Assembly (NCBI GenBank): GCA_027422505.1
Contig: JAPQWV010000417.1
Span: forward strand, 62,001-126,000
Direction: 5' to 3'
Source of the DNA: Craterostigma plantagineum
Taxonomy: Eukaryota; Streptophyta; Magnoliopsida; Lamiales; Linderniaceae
Length of the DNA: 64,000 bases
The notes beneath the pieces are model-generated. The model was not told where the DNA came from. It did not search any database and saw nothing but the letters and a program-made list of their open reading frames with translations. Positions 31,656 through 42,950 of the stretch are shown in pieces; position 1 is the stretch's first letter; every line of letters begins with the position of its first letter. A program made the translations under genes and the position numbers.

Positions 31656-33028
31656 TGTAATGCCCGGGTCCCCGAAAAGTAGTATGGCCGATAAATTCGT
31701 GGGCATATTATGTGTTTTATGTGACCTACACAACCTTCGGGGTTAACTATATGTCCGCATGCGCCATGAATTGCGTGCATGGAAATTATGTGCCTAAGCG
31801 ATTTCGTGAATAATTGCACGTTAGTTTCGTGCCTACGTGATTTTATTAATTTCATGCGTTAATTATGGGCGTATGAGGTTTTATATGAATTTTATGCACC
31901 TTAAATATATGATCATGTGCTACATGATATAGGTGTTCACATGCATATATTACATGTTTTACGTGACTTGGCGAATTATGTGCTATGAGTTATAACCTAA
32001 GGAATTGCAAACCCGAGTCCTCGAAAGCAAGTAGGCCAAAGAATGGGCACATGTGCTTTATATGATTCTGTGGGATTCGTATGCTAATCATACGACTATA
32101 TGTTAATTTACGTGCACGTCTCATCTTACGAGATTTTACGAATTTCCATGATTACGTTCAACGACTTATGTGCTTAGGGTGATTTAATTTACTTGGAATT
32201 ATAGTGCTAGAAAATTAAAGTAATCATATGGGTAGAAATAGAAATTGGACCATGGCTAATGGACTAGTATTCAATTCCAACCCTAAGCCCAAACCAATTA
32301 GGAATAGATATTTTTGGGAACAAAATTCCTTAAGATAAGGGAGTCTCACGCCCTTTTATGTCCCATCAACATGCTTATTTTAATATCTATCCACATCTTA
32401 AACAAGAAACTAAACACGTCAAATTCAAGATAAGGAAAAACCAAATTTAGTTTACACTATAAGAACCATTCCAACACATAAAGAAGAAACGAAGGGGACG
32501 AAGCAGATTTTGGGCAAGACCCTCACATCCACGTTGCTCAAATTTAGCTAGAGGAAGAAGAAAATCACCTTGAAGGCTTAGGAAAGGGTATGAATATCTC
32601 CTTATACTGATTTTATTTAATGACTAATATGTTAAGAAGACTATAGGTCATGAAAGATAAATTAACTTTTGCTTTCAAACAAGTTTTAATTTTTTTTGCG
32701 AATGTGTTGAGGTTATTTATTGTTAAGAAGAAACCCTTTTGATTGAAGATTTGGTAGTTCTCGAGGTTAATAGCAATTTTATTAGGGCTAAATGTTAACC
32801 TATTTAGGAGTTATTTAAAACTCTTATGATGTTCATACGGGTTTAATCCCTATGGTATTTTTATTACATGATATTTTAGAAGCTGATCGACAATTTCATC
32901 AATAGAGAATTTTTGTTTGCCGCTGGTTTTAGAAATATTTAAAGACAGTAAGAATTCATACAGCTCTTGAAAGAAATACTTTTTGATCGAAGTTGACTAA
33001 GACTTTAAGTGTTAAAATTGTTTGAGAG

Positions 33029-33974
33029 TCGCGAAGGGTGAGAATCGTGAATCGTTAAAATTCGCGAATCAATGAGTAAAATATGGGTTTGCGAATGGAT
33101 GGCAAATTAGGGTAAGTAGTTCGCGAATCAAGAGAAATATGTGAATAGGTAATTTCGCGAATCGAACCAGAACGGCGAATTAAAGAGGAGTTTGCAAAAT
33201 AGGAATTTGACGAATCCATGGAGTTCGCGAACTAGAGGCCGAGTGATACACTTCGCGAATTGAAGGCAAGTTTGCGAGTCCCTTGGCACGTGGGTTATAA
33301 GCGGATTCGCAAAACAAGGGCTTGGCGAATCACAGACATCGCGAACTGTGGTTTTGCGAATTGTTAGACGTCTGCGAAGTCTTGTGAAAGCCGCAAACTA
33401 TATGAATTCGCGAAAGGTATGCATGAGGCGTTAATAATTAAATAAAAATTAGCGAATTAGGTTCAAGGTATGGGACAAATCATGAGTTAGTATGAGAAAG
33501 AGAAAACCACATAAAGTATGAGAATAAAATAATGGTGCCACCTGTTAAGTAAATTATTTGGCGAATCATACATCTACTAGGCAACAATTGAGTGGTTGGA
33601 AATTTTGCATACAACAAAATGGAATAAAATAATATTGTAGTCACACGGGACTTCAACAAGTGTAGGGTGTTAATATTAATAAACTATATGAATTTGGTGA
33701 ACTTATGTTGTGACATTAATTTCACGAATTATAGAGGTTCGCGAATTGGGAAGTTCATGCCACGACCACTTCGCGAACCGTAAGTGAGATTTTTCACGAG
33801 TTATGTATGTACGAGACATTTCGCGAATTAAGGAGTTTTGCGGGTCCAAGGTCGCGAAATTTGGCAAACTCAATGGCGTTTGGAATTTCGAGAATTGGAC
33901 GCTTGAGACAACGATATCGCGAAATGGACCAATTGGTGAATCAACGAAGTTCGCGAGCCCAAGGCATTTCGCGA
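33029..33974 (+). repeat. TCGCGA motif cluster in LTR A
   Basis: Fifteen exact TCGCGA palindromes in 946 bp, most within TTCGCGAAYT, interleaved with near copies TTTGCGAA, TTCACGAA and TTGGCGAA. Chance predicts about 0.2. The same cluster is present in LTRs B (about 38690-39650), C (about 44274-45200) and D (about 49945-50880). Confidence 0.9.
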
Positions 33975-34692
33975 ACTCCTTGACGCGCGGGCAGATTCAC
34001 AAAACACGGGTTTCACGAATTCTATTTTATGAATTATTAGCAAACTACATATATGGAATATTTCATGAATTTAGCAAGTCACGAATTTCGAAGTATGTCA
34101 TGAATTTCAAGAACTATGCGAAGAAAGACTTTCACGGACCACGCTGATGTCACGAGTTTTTAAGCCTAAGATTAGTTCACGAATTAAGTATATTTCACGA
34201 GTCTCGAACTTTCACAAACCAGCGTTAGCGAACTCTTTCTAAATAATATTTTTAAAGGCAATGTTAAAAATAATATATCGACATTTAGGAAATTTGAGAC
34301 TTTAGCTGGTCAAGTAATTTCGATAGAGTACTGATATTATAGTTTCATGCTTAAGGTCAAGGATTAATAATTACGCAGGACCACTAGCTAATAATCTAAG
34401 GACGTCAGGTAAGTGGGACTCTTCAACTACAACACATAAAAATTATGTGCACATTATTAATGTGATTACATGCTTCTATGTGACTATGTGATTTATTACA
34501 TGACATGAATTACCCATTTCACGACATGGCATCCCTTACAAGACATGGCACGACAAGTCATTTCGCATTTCATACATGCATTTCACGGCATACACGAGTC
34601 TCACGAGAGTTTTAATGACATGACATGACGTGAGGTATGCATGATCGCCGGGGCGCGACAAATAGTTACTATCATAAATTTACTAAACAACA

Positions 34693-34862
34693 CACGTGCA
34701 AGACAAGACGTCTGATACGGCTCGTCTAATGCTACGAGGTGACTTCTATGTCACCGATGTCAAGACAAGACACGTGCAAGACAAGACGTGTAAATCGGGC
34801 GAATGCCCTCGTAGTAAGGATTAGCCGAGGGCCCTACATGACAAGACACGTGCAAGACACGA
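34693..34862 (+). promoter_or_regulatory. Three G-boxes (CACGTG) upstream of the LTR TATA motif
   Basis: CACGTG at 34693-34698, 34771-34776 and 34857-34862, each in ACACGTGCAAGACA(A/C)GACG, with TATATAA about 155-320 bases downstream. Bound in plants by bHLH and bZIP factors; the role here is inferred. Confidence 0.6.
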
Positions 34863-34879
34863 CGTGTATTAGGGATCCT

Positions 34880-34931
34880 ATAAGACATGACAAGACAAGA
34901 CAAGACATGACATGACAAGACATGACATGAT
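34880..34931 (+). repeat. (GACAA/GACAT)n microsatellite in LTR A
   Basis: A run of GACAA and GACAT pentamers. The repeat number varies among the LTRs (near 40550, 46165 and 51785), as expected for replication slippage. Confidence 0.85.
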
Positions 34932-35016
34932 TTTGTGAGGAATTAGTGAGCATTGGCGCATATGCTTATGCGAGTCATGACACAGGCACTGCATGCATAA
35001 GTCTCACGTACTGAGC

Positions 35017-35023
35017 TATATAA
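35017..35023 (+). promoter_or_regulatory. TATA motif of the array LTR
   Basis: TATATAA within GAGCTATATAAGCTC, a palindromic context, some 360 bases before the LTR end. Kept in LTRs B, C and D. It is the best candidate for the U3/R promoter. Confidence 0.6.
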
Positions 35024-35381
35024 GCTCATCCCACGTTTTATGTGTTGTAGGTCCTTCGGATCACGGTACGTGATCGCCTAGCCGGCAAGGCATACTTTTG
35101 GAGCTTCCGAGCGTCTTTTGGGGGTGGTGTGTACGTGGACGACGACCTGTGAGGCCGGGCGCATAGGTTACTTTTGTTGCGAATATAGACACGACACATG
35201 TAGCTAGAACTCGAATGTAATTAGAAAGTTTGGAGGCATTCCTTTGACATGTACAGGAAATGATTTCCTTTATGAAAAAGGAAAAATTTATTCTGCATTT
35301 TCGTGTTCCTTCTAACAAAATACGAAGTTAGGCACGTAAGACAAGGCTAGAAATGGTAGCGATGGCTAGGGTCGCTACAGT

Positions 35382-35393
35382 TGGTATCAGAGC
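35382..35393 (+). other. Primer-binding site tRNA-iMet, unit 1
   Basis: TGGTATCAGAGC, an exact match to the usual initiator-Met site, two bases after the LTR. Same at 41052-41063 and 46638-46649 in units 2 and 3. Confidence 0.92.
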
Positions 35394-35534
35394 TTCGGTC
35401 ACAGGTCCTGTAGACTGTCCATGTACACACACCCAAAAGTGCGGAAGCAGTCTTGCTTGTAAGTATTCAGTTTTGTGCATTCGTTGTATAGTATAATTTA
35501 TGGGCCGTAGGGACTAACAGGGTAGGACAAGAAA

Positions 35535-36752
35535 ATGGTTAGAATTAGAGGTGAAGGCAGTATAGATGCCGACCAGGATAGAGAAACTGCAGCCCCTACT
35601 AATAGTCGGGATGCAACTATCCTTCAACTCATGCACTTGGTCTGGCAACAATCGGCCCAAATCCAACAACTCATTCAACAACAGAATACTGGAGGTCAGC
35701 CCAGTACTGGACCCCCTTAAGTTGAAATGGTCGGGGAAAGGTTTCGAAAACTCAACCCCCCGACATTCGAGGACGCTATCGATCCGACCGACCGAGGATT
35801 GGCTCCGAACGTTGGAGAAAATGTTCCAGCACAGTCGTACCCCCGAGGCTGAAAAAGTCTTGTGCGCCGCCTACCTACTGAGAGGTAGTGCAGGCCACTG
35901 CTGGGATACTATCCAGACCATTGAAGATCCCGTAACAATGAGCTGGGACCGTTTCAAGGAGCTCTTCCGAAGCAAGTACTACACCGCTCCTATTTGTGCC
36001 CAAAGGATGAACGAGTTCATCAACCTCCGCCAAGGAACAATGACAGTGGCGGAATATATTCGAAAGTTTGAACAACTCTCCCGATTTGCGGCTCATATGG
36101 TGAGCTAAAAATCGAGAGGTTCTTAGAAGGCCTGAAACCGGAGCCGTACCGTGATGTCAGCATGGCCGGACTTCAAGGAGCGACGTATGCTCAGGTCGCG
36201 GAACGCGCACTAGTAGCTGAACAGGCGGAGATACGTATAGTACGAGCGCATGAGGCAAAGAGAAAGTTCGTACAAGGACTTAAAGGGGACGGGAACACCT
36301 CGAAGAAGCCGTTTATTCCCAAGGACCCGAAACCCTATTTTCATAATAGGCCTGGACCACCCCAGCAGCCCAATCCAAATCAGGGGAGGCCTCAACCATT
36401 TCAACCCACCATGCCAACATGCCCGAGATGTGGGAGGCGACATTCAGGTGTCTGCTACTCCCAGAACGCGACCTGTTACAAGTGTGGCAAAATAGGCCAC
36501 TTTTCCACCGTATGTCCGGAAAATCCATCCGAAAACCAGACGGTGAGCCAGGCAAGACCACCGACGGCAACCGCCCGAGTGTACACCCTCACTACTGGGG
36601 AGGCCGAAGACAACCCGTCCTTTGCGGCAGGTACCCACCTTATTCATCAAACCATGACACACATTCCAATAGATTCAGGAAACCATGCACTTCTTTTTAT
36701 AACCAATAATTTCATGATGAAACTCGAGGTTACCCGTAGCCAATCTAAGTGA
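35535..36752 (+). pseudogene. Gag of array unit 1
   Basis: Homologous to the intact gag at 46791-48020, starting at the equivalent ATG (MVRIRGEGSIDADQDRETAA). It is broken by a TAA stop at 35718-35720, a 2-base deletion near 35791 and a 10-base deletion near 36104. The two deletions sum to 12, so frame is regained. Domain content is as in unit 3: gag fold, CX2C-type finger, CCHC knuckle (CYKCGKIGHFSTVC) and a protease-like scrap (IPIDSGNHALLF). The TAA stop is shared with unit 2. Confidence 0.93.
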
Positions 36753-37290
36753 GAATATAACATGACCATTCCCCACGGAGTTTTGACCCCAACCGATCAA
36801 AACCATATCTCTTCTTTATCAAGTGTTCCTCCTTTCTGTGATACGACGGGGAAGCCATGTTCTACACCCTTCAGCACGACAAGTCTAAACCCAACGATAT
36901 TGGAGTACGACCCCATGCCCTAATTCTTTCCATCCATTCTGAGAATTGCATGCACACAGTATTGGGATGACGCACCGAAAGCGTAATGGATACTCGTGTT
37001 TCCCTAATTATTGCCTGAACTCAATCGACTAGAATAGGTCAAGATAGAAAAACCAGTTCGCTGAATAACTTATGTTATGGTCAGTCTAATGTGAATGACC
37101 CTCTGTGGTCGCCATCCGATGCTCGTTTTAGAACAGCTCAGAAATAGATCTTCAGCAGTATGGACTCGAGGAGTAGGAATTCTATTACGGGTAATTAGGT
37201 GGTTAATTCACCTAACCAAGCTAACTCAACTCCCTACCCACCGCTACCCTGAATATTTCCGACTGACGGAATTTCGGGGACAAAATTCTT
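36753..37290 (+). other. Spacer between gag and polypurine tract, unit 1
   Basis: About 540 bp without a credible ORF, where pol would lie in an autonomous relative. It ends in GACGGAATTTCGGGGACAAA, which also precedes the polypurine tract of the 17-21 kb element with little change. Equivalent spacers: 42435-42950 and 48021-48558. Confidence 0.7.
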
Positions 37291-37303
37291 TTAAGGGGGA
37301 GGA
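37291..37303 (+). other. Polypurine tract, unit 1
   Basis: TTAAGGGGGAGGA directly before LTR B. An identical tract lies at 48559-48571 before LTR D. Unit 2 has lost its tract. Confidence 0.9.
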
Positions 37304-40300
37304 TGTAATGCCCGGGTCCCCGAAAACTAGTATGGCCGATAAATTCGTGGGCATATTATGTGTTTTATGTGACCTACACAACCTTCGGGGTTAACTATAT
37401 GTCCGCATGACGCCATGAATTGTGTCCATGGAAATTATGTGCCTAAGGGATTTTGTGAACAATTGCACGTTAGTTTCGTGCCTACGTGATTTTATTAATT
37501 TCATGAGTTAATTATGGGCGTATGAGGTTTTATATGAATTTTATGCACCTTAAATATATGATCATGTGCTACATGATATAGGTGTTCACATGCATATATT
37601 ACATGTTTTACGTGACTTGGCGAATTATGTGCTATAAGTTATAACATAAGGAATTGCAAACTCGAGTCCTCGAAAGCAAGTAGGCCAAAGAATGGGCACA
37701 CGTGCTTTATATGATTATGTGGGATTCGTATGCTAATCATACGACTATATGTTAATTTACGTGCACGTCTCATCTTACGAGATTTTACGAATTTCCATGA
37801 TTACGTTCAATGACTTATGTGCTTAGGGTGATTTAATTTACTTGGAATTATAGTGCTAGAAAATTAAAGTAATCATATGGGTAGAAATAGAAATTGGACC
37901 ATGGCTAATGGACTAGTATTCAATTCCAACCCTAAGCCCAAACCAATTAGGAATAGATATTTTTGGGAACAAAATTCCTTAAGATAAGGGAGTCTCACGC
38001 CCTTTTATGTCCCATCAACATGCTTTGCTTATTTTAATATCTATCCACATCTTAAACAAGAAACTAAACACGTCAAATTCAAGATAAGGAAAAACCAAAT
38101 TTAGTTTACACTATAAGAACCATTCCAACACATAAAGAAGAAACGAAGGGGACGAAGCAGATTTTGGGCAAGACCCTCACATCCACGTTGCTCAAATTTA
38201 GCTAGAGGAAGAAGAAAATCACCTTGAAGGCTTAGGAAAGGGTATGAATATCTCCTTATACTGATTTTATTTAATGACTAATATGTTAAGAAGACTATAG
38301 GTCATGAAAGATAAATTAACTTTTGCTTTCAAACAAGTTTTAATTTTTTTAAGGCTCGAATGTGTTGAGGTTATTTATTGTTAAGAAGAAACCCTTTTGA
38401 TTGAAGATTTGGTAGTTCTCGAGGTTAATAGCAATTTTATTAGGGCTAAATGTTAACCTATTTAGGAGATATTTAAAACTCTTATGATGTTCATACGGGT
38501 TTAATCCCTATGGTATTTTTATTACATGATATTTTAGAAGCTGATCGACAACTTCATCAATAGAGAATTTTTGTTTAAGTGCCGCTGGTTTTAGAAATAT
38601 TTAAAGACAGTAAGAATTCATACAGCTCTTGAAAGAAATACTTTTTGATCGAAGTTGACTAAGACTTTAAGTGTTAAAATTGTTTGAGAGTCGCGAAGGG
38701 TGAGAATCGCGAATCGTTAAAATTCGCGAATCAATGAGTAAAATCAGGGTTTGCGAATGGATGGCGAATTAGGGTAAGTAGTTCGCGAATCGAGAGAAAT
38801 ATGTGAATAGGTAATTTCGCGAATCGAACTAGAACGGCGAATTAAAGAGGAGTTTGCAAAATATGAATTTGACGAATCCATGGAGTTCGCGAACTAGAGG
38901 CCGAGTGATACACTTCGCGAATTGAAGGCAAGTTCGCGAGTCCCTTGGCACGTGGGTTATAAGCGGATTCGCAAAACAAGGGCTTGGCGAATCACGGACA
39001 TCGCGAACTGTGGTTTCGCGAATTGTTAGACGTCTGCGAAGTCTTGTGAAAGCCGCAAACTATATGAATTCGCGAAAGGTATGCATGAGGCGTTAATAAT
39101 TAAATAAAAATTAGCGAATTAGGTTCAACGTATGGGACAAATCATGAGTTAGTATGAGAAAAAGAAAACCACATAAAGTATGAGAATAAAATAATGGTGC
39201 CACCTGTTAAGTAAATTATTTGGCGAATCATACATCTACTAGGCAACAATTGAGTGGTTGGGAATTTTGCATACAACAAAATGGAATAAAATAATATTGT
39301 AGTCACACGGGACTTCAACAAGTGTAGGGTGTTAATATTAATAAACTATATGAATTTGGTGAACTTATGTTGTGACATTAATTTCACGAATTATAGAGGT
39401 TCGCGAATTGGGAAGTTCATGCCACGACCACTTCGCGAACCGTAAGTGAGATTTTTCCCGAGTTATGTATGTACGAGACATTTCGCGAATTAAGGAGTTT
39501 TGCGGGTCCAAGGTCGCGAAATTTGGCGAACTCAATGGCGTTTGGAATTTCGAGAATTGGACGCTTGAGACAACGATATCGCGAAATGGACCAATTGGTG
39601 AATCAACGAAGTTTGCGAGCCCAAGGCATTTCGCGAACTCCTTGACGCGCGGGCAGATTCACAAAACACGGGTTTCACGAATTATATTTTATGAATTATT
39701 AGCAAACTACATATATGGAATATTTCATGAATTTAGCAAGTCACGAATTTCGAAGTATGTCATGAATTTCAAGAACTATGCGAAGTAAGACTTTCACGGA
39801 CCACTCTGATGCCACGAGTTTTTAAGCCTAGATTAGTTCGCGAATTAAGTATATTTCACGAGTCTCGAACTTTCACAAACCAGCGTTAGCGAACTCTTTC
39901 TAAATAATATTTTTAAAGGCAATGTTAAAAATAATATATCGACATTTAGGAAATTTGAGACTTTAGCTGGTCAAGTAATTTCGATAGAGTACTGATATTA
40001 TAATTTCATGCTTAGGGTCGATGATTAATAATTTCGCAGGACCACTAGCTAATAATCTAAGGACGTCAGGTAAGTGGGACTCTTCAACTACAACACATAA
40101 AAATTATGTGCACATTATTAATGTGATTACATGCTTCTATGTGACTATGTGATTTATTACATGACATGAATTACCCATTTCACGACATGGCATCCCTTAC
40201 AAGACATGGCACGACAAGTCATTTCGCATTTAATACATGCATTTCACGGCATACACGAGTCTCACGAGAGTTTTAATGACATGACATGACGTGAGGTATG

Positions 40301-41049
40301 CATGATCGCCGGGGCGCGACAAATAGTTACTAACATAAATTTATTTACTAAACAACACACGTGCAAGACAAGACGTCTGATACGGCTCGTCTAATGCTAC
40401 GAGGTGACTTCTATGTCACCGATGTCAAGACAAGGCACGTGCAAGACAAGACGTGTAAATCGGGCGAATGCCCTCGTAGTAAGGATTAGCCGAGAGCCCT
40501 ACATGACAAGACACGTGCAAGACAAGACGTGTATTAGGGATCCTATAAGACATGACAAGACAAGACAAGACAAGACAAGACATGACAAGACATGACATGA
40601 TTTTGTGAGGAATTAGTGAGCATTGGCGCATATGCTTATGCGAGTCATGACACAGGCACTGCATGCATAAGTCTCACGTACTGAGCTATATAAGCTCATC
40701 CCACGTTTTATGTGTTGTAGGTACTTCGGATCACGGTACGTGATCGCCTAGCCGGCAAGGCATACTTTTGGAGCTTCCGAGCGTCTTTTGGGGGTGGTGT
40801 GTACGTGGACGACGACCTGTGAGGCCGGGCGCATAGGTTACTTTTGTTGCGAATATAGACACGACACATGTAGCTAGAACTCGAATGTAATTAGAAAGTT
40901 TGGAAGCATTCTTTTGACATGTACAGGAAATGATTTCCTTTATGAAAAAGGAAAAATTTATTCTGCATTTTCGTGTTCCTTCTAACAAAATACGAAGTTA
41001 GGCACGTAAGACAAGGCTAGAAATGGTAGCGATGGCTAGGGTCGCTACA
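37304..41049 (+). repeat. LTR B of the array
   Basis: 3746 bp, full length, TGTAATGCCC to GGTCGCTACA. It keeps more intact TCGCGA motifs than LTR A. It serves as 3' LTR of unit 1 and 5' LTR of unit 2. Confidence 0.93.
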
Positions 41050-41204
41050 GTTGGTATCAGAGCTTCGGTCACAGGTCCTGTAGACTGTCCATGTACACAC
41101 ACCCAAAAGTGCGGAAGCAGTCTTGCTTGTAAGTATTCAGTTTTGTGCATTCGTTGTATAGTATAATTTATGGGCCGTAGGGACTAACAGGGTAGGACAA
41201 GAAA

Positions 41205-42434
41205 ATGGTTAGAATTAGAGGTGAAGGCAGTATAGATGCCGACCAGGATAGAGAAACTGCAGCCCCTACTAATAGTCGGGATGCAACTATCCTTCAACTC
41301 ATGGACTTGGTCTGGCAACAATCGGCCCAAATCCAACAACTCATTCAACAACAGAATACTGGAGGTCAGCCCAGTACTGGACCCCCTTAAGTTGAAATGG
41401 TCGGGGAAAGGTTTCGAAAACTCAACCCCCCGACATTCGAGGACGCTATCGATCCGACTTCGACCGAGGATTGGCTCCGAACGTTGGAGAAAATGTTCCA
41501 GCACAGTCGTACCCCCGAGGCTGAAAAAGTCTTGTGCGCCGCCTACCTACTGAGAGGTAGTGCAGGCCACTGGTGGGATACTATCCAGACCATTGAAGAT
41601 CCCGTAACAATGAGCTGGGACCGTTTCAAGGAGCTCTTCCGAAGCAAGTACTACACCGCTCCTATTTGTGCCCAAAGGATGAACGAGTTCATCAACCTCC
41701 GCCAAGGAACAATGACAGTGGCGGAATATATTCGAAAGTTTGAACAACTCTCCCGATTTGCGGCTTATATGGTGAGCACTGACTCGCTAAAAATCGAGAG
41801 GTTCTTAGAAGGCCTGAAACCGGAGCTGTACCGTGATGTCAGCATGGCCGGACTTCAAGGAGCGACGTACGCTCAGGTCGCGGAACGCGCACTAGTAGCT
41901 GAACAGGCGGAGATACGTATAGTACGAGCGCATGAGGCAAAGAAAAAGTTCGTAAAAGGACTTAAAGGGGACGGGAACACCTCGAAGAAGCCGTTTATTC
42001 CCAAGGACCCAAAACCCTATTTTCATAATAGGCCTGGACCACCCCAGCAGCCCAATCCAAATCAGGGAAGGCCTCAACCATTTCAACCCACCATGCCAAC
42101 ATGCCCGAGATGTGGGAGGCGACATTCAGGTGTCTGCTACTCCCAGAACGCGACCTGTTACAAGTGTGGCAAAACAGGCCACTTTTCCACGGTATGTCCG
42201 GAAAATCCATCCGGAAACCAGACGGTGAGCCAGGCAAGACCACCGACGGCAACCGCCCGAGTGTACACCCTCACTTCTGGGGAGGCCGAAGACAACCCGT
42301 CCTTTGCGGCAGGTACCCACCTTATTCATCAAACCATGACCCACATTCCAATAGATTCAGGTAACCATGCACTTCTTTTTATAACCAATAATTTCACGAT
42401 GAAACTCGAGGTTACCCGTAGCCAATCTAAGTGA
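41205..42434 (+). pseudogene. Gag of array unit 2
   Basis: Same length as the intact unit-3 gene (1230 bp) with one disabling change seen: a TAA at 41388-41390 (codon 62), where unit 3 has CAA. Downstream the frame stays open for 345 codons from an ATG at 41397. Motifs: LLRGSAGHWWDTIQTIEDP, INLRQGTMTVAEYIRKFEQL, knuckle CYKCGKTGHFSTVC and IPIDSGNHALLF. A product restarting at 41397 would lack the N-terminal 64 residues but keep the gag fold and knuckle; whether it is made is unknown. Confidence 0.93.
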
Positions 42435-42950
42435 GAATATAACATGACCATTCCCCACGGAGTTTTGACCCGAACCGATCAAAACCATATCTCTTCTTTA
42501 TCAAGTGTTCCTCCTTTCTGCGATACGACGGGGAAGCCATGTTCTACACCCTTCAGCACGACAAGTCTAAACCCAACGATATTGGAGTACGACCCCATGC
42601 CCTAATTCTTTCCATCCATTCTGAGAATTGCATGCACTCAGTATTGGGATGACGCACCGAAAGCGTAATGGATACTCGTGTTTCCCCAATTATTGCCTGA
42701 ACACAATCGACTAGAATAGGTCAAGATAGAAATACCGGTTCGCTGAATAACTTATGTTATGGTCAGTCTAATGTGAATGACCCTCTGTGGTCGCCACTCG
42801 TTTTAGAACAGCTCAGAAATAGATCTTCAGCAGTATGGACTCGAGGAGTAGGAATTCTATTACGGGCAATTAGGTGGTTAATTCACCTAACCAAGCTAAC
42901 TCAACTCCCTACCCATCGCTACCCTGAATATTTCCGACTGACGGAATTTC

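Larger units (their letters stand above)
31656..35379 (+). repeat. LTR A of the array
   Basis: 3724 bp, TGTAATGCCC to GGTCGCTACA. It differs from B, C and D by small indels at several places (for example near 32370, 32697 and 32918), where the other three agree, so it is the most diverged of the four. It carries the TCGCGA cluster, three G-boxes and a TATA motif. Confidence 0.93.

Noticed and set aside
34880..34931. (GACAA)n read as a CRISPR or regulatory array
   Set aside because: Pentamer runs vary in number among LTR copies, have no spacers and behave as a microsatellite.
35061..35318. Repeated 85-codon minus-strand frames in the array LTRs (also 40731-40988)
   Set aside because: They recur only because the LTR recurs. 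They lie across the presumed transcribed end of the LTR on the opposite strand and have no domain.
36210..36662. Minus-strand and alternate-frame ORFs overlapping the gag genes
   Set aside because: They shadow the gag coding frame. Their conservation among units follows from gag itself.
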